Assembly: GCF_026151205.1 (NCBI RefSeq)
Contig: NC_087074.1
Location: forward strand, 930,001 to 994,000
DNA length: 64,000 bases
Source of the DNA: Bolinopsis microptera
Lineage: Eukaryota; Ctenophora; Tentaculata; Lobata; Bolinopsidae
Reading direction: 5' to 3'
Part shown: one piece after another, positions 34,206 to 45,300 of the stretch
Position numbering within the stretch: the first letter of the stretch is position 1
Layout of the letters: every line of letters starts with the position of its first letter
Program-made: the position numbers and the translations under genes
Notes under the pieces: generated by a model
What the model saw: the letters and a program-made list of their open reading frames with translations, nothing else
The model's database searches: none
Told to the model about the DNA's origin: nothing

Positions 34206-34810
34206 TATTTCAGCAATACTCATAACCTTATTACCCGTTGATCTGTAGTTTGGATTACAAACACCGCCTGGGGTGAGGAGTTTTAAAAAGTATAGAAAGA
34301 TTATATTTATGAAGGAGTAAGTTTTCAGAATATAAAGATTATAAATCTCTTTACAAACAAAACAAGGACTAACGAACTTTACGATTTACGATTCATATCA
34401 TCTAAATGATCGATTACTACAAAAAATTATCAGAATTCACGCCCTATACCGACCCAACTGAAAACAGATCCACTGAAGGTACCTAACACCGCGATTTATT
34501 AAACATTAGTGTCATTACAACTATGTCTATATGACAAAAACTGGTCAAGAGTACAGAACACCTCTATACAAATAAAACTCAAGGACTAATGAACTGTAGG
34601 TTTCATGACTAATGCATCTGTATGGACCTCTATAACCCGACCCATCTAAAAACAGATGCGTTAGGGTTTTGTAACGTTAGGGTTTTATGACCTGGCAATA
34701 AATCTCATATTTAAACATTATCGTTGCTTGTGTTAAAAACCACAACTTATCACAAAACGCCCTCGGCGCGCTTTTTATTTATAATTATACATATTTAGCT
34801 TAAGCCTGAA
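34206..34810. other. Intergenic repeat sequence
   Basis: A segment at 34329-34426 (tataaagattataaatctctttacaaac...) recurs at 36762-36855, and a related, diverged copy seems to lie at 34550-34670. No gene is seen. Confidence 0.6.
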
Positions 34811-35147
34811 GTGTGTTTTTGTATTTATAGATGCAGCTAAAGTCTAAAGCGTGTTTTTGTATTTATAGATGCAGCTAAAGTCTAAAGCGTGTTTTTGTAT
34901 TTATAGATGCAGCTAAAGTCTAAAGCGTGTTTTTGTATTTATAGATGCAGCTAAAGTCTAAAGCGTGTTTTTGTATTTATAGATGCAGCTAAAGTCTAAA
35001 GCATGTTTTTGTATTTATAGATGCAGCTAAAGTCTAAAGCATGTTTTTGTATTTATAGATGCAGCTAAAAGTAAAGTCTAAAGCATGTTTTTGTATTTAT
35101 AGATGCAGCTAAAGTCTAAAGCTTGTTTTTGTATTTATAGATAAATG
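34811..35147. repeat. 38-bp minisatellite, nine units
   Basis: Unit GTTTTTGTATTTATAGATG, then CAGCTAAAGTCTAAAGC plus two variable bases, with G/A/T variation at the unit end and a 6-base insertion near 35071. Confidence 0.95.
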
Positions 35148-37269
35148 CTGACCAAGATATACCAAGATATACCTTATAATCTCAACAATATCATGACTTC
35201 ATAACATATTATCGAGTTATATGACAATTAACTCCGACCCGGTTATCAAAGTGGTCTCTATAGTCGGTCGGAGACCGACTAGTGACCACGTTGATAACCA
35301 TTTCCCGTCTACTTCTAGGATTCTAATGAGCTAACGTATGTTTATATAATATATCGTTAAAACATTCGTAAATCACAAGTTATATCATTGTCTAAAACTC
35401 CAACAGTAATATCTTATACCACACGCTCACTTTCGTTTCTGTTAAATAGTGTGAGCAGTTTCACTTTCAGGGATCAGAAAGTAGGTAATTTGATTTAGAT
35501 ATTATTAGAAATTGTAATTAATTTGGGCGGATATCATTTTTAATTGGACGGAAATTTCGTGAGCGGACATAATTGTAGTCGCTTAAATTAGATTTGGACT
35601 GACGATGAACTTTCTTTTGGGTATAACTACTTGTTTTTCTTCTTTTAAAACCCCCGGAGGCGTTTGCCAGCATGGCGATGTGGCCCAACTTAGGTATCTT
35701 ACCATTGAATATCGAGGTCTAGGTGTGCCTATAACGTGCTTTCTTGGAGTCAGCTGTTGTTGCCAGAACAGTTAAAGAGGCTCATGCTCAGGTCAAGATG
35801 CGCAATGGTAATATGATCTCGCCAATACCAACTCAAATTATCAGCTATAACAACTACATCCCAACTATCGACCACTTTAAAACTATTTAACAACCACTTC
35901 CCGCACAGGATTATAATGAGCTAAAATATGTTTACAGTGTTCACTAAATAGCAGAGCGTTCGTAGCTGTGATATCACGTCCTAAAACTTTAAGAGGAGTA
36001 ACGCACCTGTTTTTTAGTTTATACCACTTACTTTATTTTTTGTTTATATATTTAATTGTGCACATTCACAGAGTAAGTTCTTGATTTATATTTTACATAC
36101 TATTATTCCTATAGCTGCCTGGGAGGAATTGTAAGGCCGTGCAGCTTAGGTTTCATTCTTCTTGGTACTACCGGCCATTGACAAGTGCAGAGTGAAGACT
36201 AAGGACAGTTGTTGTATCTATGTTGCTGTCAATTTTTTGCTATAAACAGAGCTTTAGTCATAATATTTTGTAGATGTCTTTCATTAAAATTTCTGTTATT
36301 AGTCTCTAATTTTTTTAATAATAAAATTTTTAATAATAAAATTTTGTTAATAATAAAACTCGATCTAACGTATGTAACTAATCTCAGAGTTTTAATACTT
36401 TCAACACTACTATATAACAAATAATTTGAGCATGAATAAGAAGTTGTTACTTTGAAACGTCGTTTATCCTAACAGTGCAATATCATTTGTCGCAAATCAG
36501 AATAATCAGAAACTATTTGGAAAAACCCAAAAACTGTCTAATCTCAGACACATTCACCGAATGAATCAAAATTTTGTTCGCTTCGTCAATTGCCATCTTT
36601 TCATGAGGTTAATGTTCGCAAGGTCCAGGTAAGGTATATTAAGTCGTAAGGTAAGTTTTCTTACTTACTTTGAGTACTTTGAGTAGGTTTGGCTGGGATC
36701 GCTTCAGGACAACAGTATCAAGCACGTCCTCCTATCACTCCACAGGGGTCTTTTTCAGTATATAAAGATAATAGATCTTTTTACAAACAAAACAAGGACT
36801 AACAAACTTTAAGATTTACGATTCAGATCATCTAAATGATCGATTACTGCAAACAAATTTAAAGATAAAATATTTTTATTTGATGTTTTCATGGTTTTTG
36901 ACTAGGATCATAAAAAGTTTGTGCGTTAGTCTCTTAAAATAGAACACTCTCTCTCTGTTTTGGTCAACGGTTTCTGGCCTCCTAGTGAAGAGGGAGGCCT
37001 TCTCGCCGTGCCCACAGAGTGTGACTCCTGCTAGCCACACTCCAGGACTCCCTAAGTATATACAAAAACATAGAATAATAGATATCAACGCAACAGACCT
37101 CTGGAGTCTTGATAGCTGTTACTACCTTGCTCAGAGCAAACCCACTTCAGATGAACTTCTTTGGCGGGCAGGCGAGGGACTTCCGAGCATGGTCCACACC
37201 TGAATATGTGTCACTATCTGAGATAGTCCTGTGTGGGTCTAATGTATGATTGTTTATGAACCTTGGTGT
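35148..37269. other. Intergenic, repeat-rich
   Basis: It contains the second copy (36762-36855) of the 34.33-kb repeat, and at 36682-36760 the repeat that reappears in degraded form at 62646-62722. AT-rich otherwise. Short frames near 36209-36424 and 36985-37203 have no support. Confidence 0.5.
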
Positions 37270-37625
37270 ATGTCCTAGATGCTTATCCAAATAGATCGCC
37301 TCTATCAAACCTTGTTGACTGTTCCACGAATTTGATAATGTGGTCGAGTTTACTATTGATGAGTTCCTCAATTGTTAGGATGGGTTTACCAAATATCCTC
37401 ATTCTAGTTGTCATCAGCTGGATGCATTCACATAGGAAGTGTTGTGATGCTTCTGCTTCCCCTGGGCAGTGTTCACAGTCTTGTGTTTCGAATTTGGAGT
37501 TGTTTGCTACCGTCTGGAAGTATGCTAGTGGGCTGTGTCCTGATAGTAGCCATGTTAGCCATCTGATGTGAGTACCTGTGATGTTAATTTTCTTGTACCT
37601 GTATTTGTTGAGGAAAAGTGTTAGT
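37270..37625 (-). pseudogene. C-terminal remnant of an RNase H-type LINE
   Basis: One minus-strand frame reads NITGTHIRWLTWLLSGHSPL, then a zinc knuckle CEHCPGEAEASQHFLCEC, followed by MRIFGKPILTIEELI. This is the usual C-terminal end, after RNase H, of I-group LINE ORF2 proteins and is similar in style to the remnant at 3.3 kb. No RT remains. The copy is a short remnant. Confidence 0.65.
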
Positions 37626-38866
37626 TAAAATAGAACAATTAAAAGGTCTTCAGGTTGTGCGATCTTAAACTTCCATACACTATTAGCACAATGTAACACT
37701 AACAAATATGTTGTGAGTTGTGACTTATCTCAGCCTCAAATGAGACAGAATTTAAATTTATGATTTTTTATTCGATGAATAATGAATATCAAACTAGCTT
37801 TATTTTGAATGGATGAATGTAAAGTTCAATTTTTTTCCCTACTCTTGCCGAAGACTATTAAAAGATCGTAGGGAATAAGTAATCGGGTTTGGATATATGA
37901 GGTGGCCCGACGGTCCTACGATGTCGACAAAAGTCTGCTCCTTCGCAATATAGACCACTCCCCTATAATTATGTGTATATAAGGAGTCTATTTTGCGCGC
38001 GCGACGCCAGTTATGTGTTAATTAATTACAGGCATAGCAACCAGTTTTTGGTGCTTGACGACTGTTACACACGGATCAATCATAAATTTAAGTGTTATTT
38101 TGGTGAGACAAGCTTAATTAATTACCGAGTGATAAAATTCAGCAAGTCAAAACAAATAAAATTATGATATCAGCTGATAAACTCGTGGCTAATTATTATA
38201 CAGTTAATCGACACTGAATGGTAAAAAGCATAGGAATACATAGTTGAGAACAGATGTTACTTTACATTTACATTCAAGAAGCTAATATCAAGATTGCGGT
38301 ATGCTTTTAAAGAATCGTATATCAAATAAAAGGCTCGAAAATCGATGGTGCTATATTTTATAAGTATAAATGTGTCGAGTAAGCATCAAAATGTATTAGT
38401 TTATATTAGATAAAAATAATAACTAAGACGAGGCAGAATATTTTATTACAGTCATAAGTCAATAAAGTTGGCATACGATGCAGTAATATGACGTGACCGG
38501 TGACGTGATACGCATCGTTATTGCTATTAACACGAAACAAAACCGCGCAAAGTATGAAATGATCTACAACCAAACCACATACAGATCGACGGCGACACCT
38601 CAGATGCGCGCAGAATTTTTCAAGTTCTGCACGCCTTATATAATATAAACGATTATCACGTGCGCCAAACACCACTCTGGGATACAATAAAGTAGAACAA
38701 TAACATTGTAGGCAGTAGGGAAATTTGATCGTGCGTGGTGTTACCGCGGCGAAATTCTTGTTTTGGTTTGATTTATTGCAGAAACTATTACGAATCGTGA
38801 CAGTCAGGTAGATTTATAAGAACAATATTTTGACGATGCTATAATTTGTCAGGAACAGGTTCTATT
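37626..38866. other. Intergenic, upstream of the plus-strand GPCR
   Basis: AT-rich with no supportable exon. It would contain the promoter of the GPCR at 38867. Confidence 0.5.
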
Positions 38867-39814
38867 ATGGAAGACGCAGAAACATTGGAGAAACTCCACT
38901 ACAGAATCTGCGATGTCTTACTGGCGACAGTATTGTGTGTTTGCTTCTTGGTGGGATTTCCAGGCAACATTTTGTCTCTGAGATACTTTCTTTCTAAACC
39001 AGGACGAAGCTTATCAGTTAACCTGTACATAGCATCATGCTGTATCGACAGTGTTACCAGCATCTTCCACCTACCTGTAGCTGCAGTTCTGTTTAACCAA
39101 CGGAACCCTGGGATAATGGACAATCCTACCTTTTGCTCATTCTGGTACCCGATATTTTTCTTTCTACAACATATGTCGATGTTCTTGGTCTTGTTAATGT
39201 CGGTTTCAAGAACTCTAGCCATCATGTTTCCTTTCTTTAGAATTAATAAAAGAGCTGTTATTCTATCGATACCTGTCTACGCGGCGTATTTGATGCTGTG
39301 GTTCACAGTAAACTATTACAATGCCATGTCGGTCTTCACAAAGAACGATCCATTCTGTTATCTGGTGTCACAAAATCACCTCTTGGGTATTGCATACGGC
39401 ATCCACTACAATATCTGCATTGGCATTCCCCCGATAATAATAACAGTGGCTTTCACTGTTACAATTACCAAACTTACAACCGGACAAAAAGATCTTCAAT
39501 CACTATCGAGGAAAAATAACTTTCAAGCATCCGTGACGATATCCTACTTTACAGCAGTGTTTCTGGCTTGTAATTTGGCGGCTTTCACAAATGGAGTCTT
39601 GTATTTCGTTACTGTGAGGATTCTCAACAATACTACACTGCTGAAATCGGCAGAGTTCATGAGATTTTACTGGTGGTTTATGTCTAATCTTTTCTGCATG
39701 GTGTTAAATGCGGCGCTGAACCCGATTTTATATTTCTGGCGGATGAAAGAGCTGAAACAATTCGTCTTGAACTTCGACTACAGAATGCAAGAAATATTTA
39801 CATCTTCAGCATAA
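38867..39814 (+). CDS. Rhodopsin-type GPCR, intronless, 315 aa (paralogue)
   Basis: The true ATG is at 38867; codons before it come from a TTG. It has the same architecture as the minus-strand receptor at 29298-30239: YRICDVLLA..LCVCF, GFPGN in helix 1, SVSRTLAIMFPF in place of a DRY box, RINKRAV, and NPILYFWRM. Most differences are in the N-terminus, the second extracellular loop (after helix 4) and the C-terminus. The tail is slightly longer (ends FTSSA). The two genes point away from each other across 8.6 kb. They look like a local inverted duplication. Confidence 0.85.
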   Translation: MEDAETLEKLHYRICDVLLATVLCVCFLVGFPGNILSLRYFLSKPGRSLSVNLYIASCCIDSVTSIFHLPVAAVLFNQRNPGIMDNPTFCSFWYPIFFFLQHMSMFLVLLMSVSRTLAIMFPFFRINKRAVILSIPVYAAYLMLWFTVNYYNAMSVFTKNDPFCYLVSQNHLLGIAYGIHYNICIGIPPIIITVAFTVTITKLTTGQKDLQSLSRKNNFQASVTISYFTAVFLACNLAAFTNGVLYFVTVRILNNTTLLKSAEFMRFYWWFMSNLFCMVLNAALNPILYFWRMKELKQFVLNFDYRMQEIFTSSA

Positions 39815-41125
39815 AACATCTAATGGCTCAGAGCTGTTGATAAAGGATCTTTTCGAGCAGTAGAAGACGACTGATAAATTATGGTTTCTGCTGTAAAATT
39901 AGAGTCCAACATTCTCTACTCAATTGTTGGAGACAATGCCACGGAGGCATACATAACGCTAGGTGTATCTAAAATATTCTACTCATTTATCATTTATCTC
40001 GTTCTGCTATTCTGATTATTTTTACTCTTAGGAATTAATATCCGATGACACGGATTTACTAATTCGAACAGTCACTGCGGGTGGTTGATTAGTTAATCGC
40101 ACACATTTTTAACTCAAAAATATTGATAAAAATGACACCACCGCAGCTGTACGTGACAGTAATTTGTTAAAAGTATTTGGTGAGAAGTTGAAGCCTCACT
40201 TTACGGCATACTGTGCCTGGCTAAAGGGTAACCTGTTAACCAGCAATTATAATTTTCCTCTTTGGTGAGCCTAGACGTCTCCCTTCATATCATTTAGGTG
40301 CATTCCTCTACCGCTTCCATGAGAGTACCGATCACTTCAGTGGGAACCTAAGTGATCGGTACCTTCAAGGATAATTGCAATGATAATTGCTAGGACAAAA
40401 AGGTCATCCGTAAATCCTATATTTGGTTACAATATGGTGGTTTTTACAAACTGGTGGAATTACAAACGGTGTCATTTCTGTGATTATTTTTAGATTGTAT
40501 TTACGTAGAACTATCCACATTGCACAGGGTGAGGGTGTGTTAAAAGCCTGGCTGACTTTAGGGCAGGTTTAAATATTTAACTTCAGTTCGACTGAAACCA
40601 TTTCTAACTTGTATCAAATACGGAGTCCTAAAAAACTTCTTCTTGATTATTTATTTTCGCTGAAAACTTCAACAAAATAAGCTGTCATATCAGAATTGTA
40701 GCATAAAGAACCGCTATTTTTGCATTCCAAGGTAATTGCCGATGGTAGCTTCGCTTCACATTATATTCTAATCAAGTTATTACTGCTAATTATTGTATGA
40801 CAGCCAGCCTCTGATTACAGTGAGCTGCATTTCTATCACACTCTTCTCACAGACCAGATTGTTTATTTCTCAGTATACAACTCAATTGTGCGCTCAGATA
40901 CTTTTATTCCTCTTTTGTTTTTCGATTATCTTGGATAATTTAAATAATTTTTGACGCCTTCAAGTCGGATAAATTACTGCCGAGACCACTTGATCCAGTG
41001 ATCTTAAGAAAGATTTGTCAGACTTGAAAGTGTCAAAAATTATAAGCTTTTGTCAAAGTTAAATTCTCAATATTATTTTATACATATTATTACGCTGTAT
41101 TACTTGTTCCACAATCAAAAATGAT
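39815..41125. other. Intergenic, no gene seen
   Basis: No exon or element that I can support. A short palindromic pair 'accgatcacttca' / 'aagtgatcggtacc' lies near 40328-40364. Confidence 0.5.
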
Positions 41126-41794
41126 CGCAACCCTTTACTATACAACAGGGTTGCTACAATATAGCTAGACGTTGCCTCTAGCAACCCTATACTATACACC
41201 AGGGTTGCTACAATATTTACATAGCTAGACGTTGCCTCTAGCAACCCTATACTATACACCAGGGTTGCTACAATATTTATATAGCTATACGTTGCCTCTA
41301 GCAACCCTATACTATACACCAGGGTTGCTACAATATTTATATAGCTATACGTTGCCTCTAGCAACCCTATACTATACACCAGGGTTGCTACAATATTTAT
41401 ATAGCTAGACGTTGCCTCTAGCAACCCTCTACTATACAACAGGGTTGCTAAAATATAGCTAGACGTTGCCACTAGCAACCCTGTACTATACACCAGGGTT
41501 GCTACAATATAGCTATACGTTGCCTCTAGCAACCCTATACTATACACCAGGGTTGCTACAATATTTATATAGCTAGACGTTGCCTCTAGCAACCCTCTAC
41601 TATACAACAGGGTTGCTAAAATATAGCTAGACGTTGCCGCTAGCAACCCTATACTATACAACAGGGTTGCTACAATATAGCTAGACGTTGCCTCTAGCAA
41701 CCCTCTACTATACAACAGGGTTGCTACAATATAGCTAGACATTGCCTCTAGCAACCCTATACTATACACCAGGGTTGCTACAATATAGCTAGAC
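41126..41794. repeat. 54-63-bp cruciform-capable satellite, left arm
   Basis: Units read GTTGCCTCTAGCAACCCT, then ATACTATACACC, then AGGGTTGCTACAATATAGCTAGAC. Each holds an inverted repeat AGCAACCCT / AGGGTTGCT and an outer CTAGC / GCTAG pair. Several units in this arm carry an extra nine bases (ATATTTATATAGC type). The arm stops after GCTAGAC at 41794, where the LINE begins. The array continues at 51061. Confidence 0.9.
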
Positions 41795-41889
41795 AAATCA
41801 CGCGCACGTTTTGTTTTGTTACAATTTCACCGCTCTTCAATAGTTCCAGAAAGTTCCAGAACAAAGATCACCTTCCAACGCAACGTGCA

Positions 41890-42100
41890 AGACCCGGGCC
41901 CGGTGGTACCTGGGGCTTGCCCCCAGGTCCCATTCTTTCCTGAAAACCACCTGGGCCTCTTATCAGAGAGTAAGTCCCCACTTTCTTACTTTTCCCAACT
42001 CCTTTATTCCTCCTTCCCTACATATCCCTACCCAGGCTCGGTGGTACCGCCCGTAAGGGCGGTCCTACTCTCCTCTCCTAAAAGCCACCCGAGTCTGGCT
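41890..42100 (+). ncRNA. Duplicated hairpin module in the LINE leader
   Basis: Two related copies at about 41893-41960 and 42032-42096. Each has an outer stem (GGCCC-GGTGG with CCACC-T-GGGCC; CTCGG-TGG with CCA-C-CCGAG) enclosing an inner hairpin. The inner stems differ in sequence but keep pairing: ACCTGGGG / CCCCAGGT versus ACCGCCC / GGGCGGT. Both are followed by a pyrimidine-rich stretch and a GTAAG word. The covariation supports a functional RNA structure, perhaps for translation or packaging. A ribozyme was considered but not shown. Confidence 0.6.
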
Positions 42101-42355
42101 CACCAGTGTAAGCTTCCCCCATCATTTAACCCCCCTGCTGTTGAACCACTATCACTACTACAAACCTGCGATCCCAGTGCCAGTAAAATTCCTTGTTCTT
42201 TGTTTCTCAAACTAACCACACTTTCCAACTCTCCGAGGACAAGTGAAGCTGGAAACACAACAACATGTGAAAAGCTAATCTACAGTAACAGCAGCAAGGA
42301 GACTACAGCAAGGAGAAAGGGGACACAAGATAATGAGCAGCTGAGTCCTTGCAAA

Positions 42356-45300
42356 ATGACCATGAGTAAGGCGGAAGTTTCGAGATCATTTTATGCCCTT
42401 GTTACACTCCACATTTTCCACACACATGTGTGCAGTGCTTTATGTGTAATATTGTACACTGAGTTATCCGCCTGTGTGTACACGTTCTATTTTGCTATTT
42501 ACACAATATGTGCTGCTAATAAAATTACCAACATCATGATGTGTCTAGCTTACTGCTTAGAAAAAGCAAATCTTAAAGTAAGCTCTGACACTGGTAAAAA
42601 CGTTCCGCAGCGCAGGCCAGAACAGCTGGCCTCTCGCACCCTGTGCTCCGAGATGGTAGCCTGTGCTAACCACCTCTCAACAAGTGGGGAATTTAGCAAT
42701 ACTTACCCTGCTAAATTAACCGCTATTTCCGGGAGAGCAGATGCTGCTCAGCAGCAGCAGCCTTATACATTACACACTATGTATAATATCGGATATACAT
42801 GCTATGTGAGAAGTGTGCTGCCTGTCGGTACAGCGGCACGCTATCTCCCCATCATCAGAAACTTGAACCCAACTTCTGAGCGCGATGCAACCAGTATGTC
42901 ACGTGACATACAAATCAACACCGATACCAGCACGTCACGTGATATGCTAACTAATCGCGCTATCTGCAGTTCAACTGTCAGTGTAAACCAGTGCAGATAC
43001 GTAATATCAGTTCGCGAACACAATCAGTCGCACTGCTACCTACTAGTCTGTCCGAAACCGAATACTCATTTGTCAAGAGATTGTCCTTTCTTGCCTGTAT
43101 TGCGTCCTCATTTGCTTTTGACCGCTCTTTCGTCAAACAACGTCAAAACATGTATACACCACTACTCGCATGTGTGTGTTGTACCAATACCTGACACAGA
43201 GTCAGAGTTTCACACGACAGCTGCTAGCCGGGAGCAATCACTAACCCAATATCCCTCGACATCCCTGTCAGATTCAGAGAGGACCTCCAAAGGCGATGAT
43301 GACAAGTCCTCCTCTTCATCCGGCAGCCAAGCTTCGAAATCTACGTCTAATGACAGAACCAATCGTGCTACAGCACGAGTTGGCCTTGTTAGAAAGTCAA
43401 ACCCAGGAAGCTCCCAATCAAACAATGATGATGACGAAGACGGCGAGGACGGTGAGGAGCGAAGCAAAACGAAGATCCTCAGTAGATGTGAATCAGACTC
43501 CGAACCGATCAACCCACCGTTGTGTGTGAGTCCGATCCCCCCAACAGGGAAAGTCGAAATGCTGGACAAGACCATTTTAGGAAGAATATCGCAACAGTTA
43601 TTTGAAACTCTGGGAAATCTGTCCCTATTCGGCAACCACTCAATCAGCTCGGATTTAGATCTAGACGATACAATCGATCTTAGCGTGAGTATATCCCTAG
43701 GTAAAGGAGGTGATCTCGTTATAACCCCGAAACCCAGAAGCAAGCCATCCAGACCACTGCCAACGATCGAGATTACCCCCGTCAAGAAACAAAACGACCC
43801 GAATACAGACGGTGAATACTATACAGGAACAGGAAAACCAACGATTACTCCTGTTCTTTTACACAGCCCTAAACATGAACACTTGCTCTCACCTCGTTCA
43901 CGAACTCTTCAAATTCGTTCAAGGAGCAAGTCTGTAGGGAGTATCTTTCAACATGAGCAACCTTCTGCGATTTTGAAAAGGAAGCTCAGAGCACAGACTG
44001 AGTATGAGTTTGCAAGTGACACGCCCGTTAAAAGACGGTACCTCTCTGAATCCGCAGCTGACTCACAGGACCTCTTTGAGTCACCCCGCAAACTCGAGTG
44101 TATCAGAATTGACGACGAAGGGTACCATGACTGCTCTCCAGGTAGGAACACGCTGATCCATATTAAACAAGATTTCCTTAAAGATGATGAGATCGTCACG
44201 CCAGTCAATCTTGTCGCTGCTCTTGAAAATGCTCTCAATGAGAAATACCAATCAACCAGATTATTCGCGTCTGAAGTACACCTCCTTGAGCAACAAGCCC
44301 ACAGCAAATGCATCAGCTTAACCTGGAACCTGTCAGACATAGAGGCTATTGAAAATGATGATAAGGCAGATATTCTGTCAAAATTGCTGGTTAAACTCAA
44401 TCGTCATTACCACGACACAAACCTGGAATCGCCCTCCACTGCCTTTAACTCGCTCAGAGTTACTAGTCTACTTGGAAGGAGCGACAAGGTTCCTATCACA
44501 CTACAGGGAGACGAAGAAGTCACTGATGCACTAGTGTTACTCCATTTAGGCCGAGAACGTGCAGTTAACATCATACCAAAGAGATTCAACAACGACCTGA
44601 TGGATGTCTTTGACCTATGCCTAGGCAACCTTACAGCCTTATCCGTCCTAGAAAAGACCAGAAGGGATATGAGCATTAGCCTGGCTATAGAAAAACCCCT
44701 CGAGGATGAACTAGATTTTCACTTACTAGTACAACTGCAACGCAAACGACACAGGACGCCAATTGTTCTCCAACCAGCTCCTGAAAACACCCACTGTAGT
44801 CCCCTAACTGACGCAGTACAAGGGATAACTGGTTTAGCAAGCAACGTCCCCGCCCCTGAACAACTTCATTGTGAGGGTGACAACGGAAGTCTGCCCGACT
44901 CACAAGATAAACAAGACGACACCACCATTGTTGAAAAACAACTGCGATTTTTCTCGAGAGATACCTGCGACAAGATTCTTAACAGTGCCTCGTCTAAGAA
45001 TCTCAACAAGTGGATAGACCTTTGTGGCCTAACCAGTCAGAAAACAAACGAGCGAAGTCAAACTGCAATTAAAGCGTTTTTTAACCTTGTGATTGACAAC
45101 AAATACAGCACGTACCCGTCAGCACCTCTCATAACTAGTCTGGTCGAGAAAATGGCAGTTGATTCGCTAGATCGAGAACTCAAAAGGTTTGAAATAAACT
45201 TCAACCCGCAAACTCCTGTTGACAATAAAAAGAAACTGCTGCGTGACCACGTCAACACTATTGGGCGCGAAGCTAGAAAGGCAAATCCTCCAGATCTCAT

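Noticed and set aside
41059..41796. 245-codon frame with an 18-residue repeat (left satellite arm)
   Set aside because: The 54-bp unit is a multiple of three without stops; the frame follows the array, not a gene.
43210..43785. 191-codon minus-strand frame inside LINE ORF1
   Set aside because: Shadow of the ORF1 frame; no independent support.
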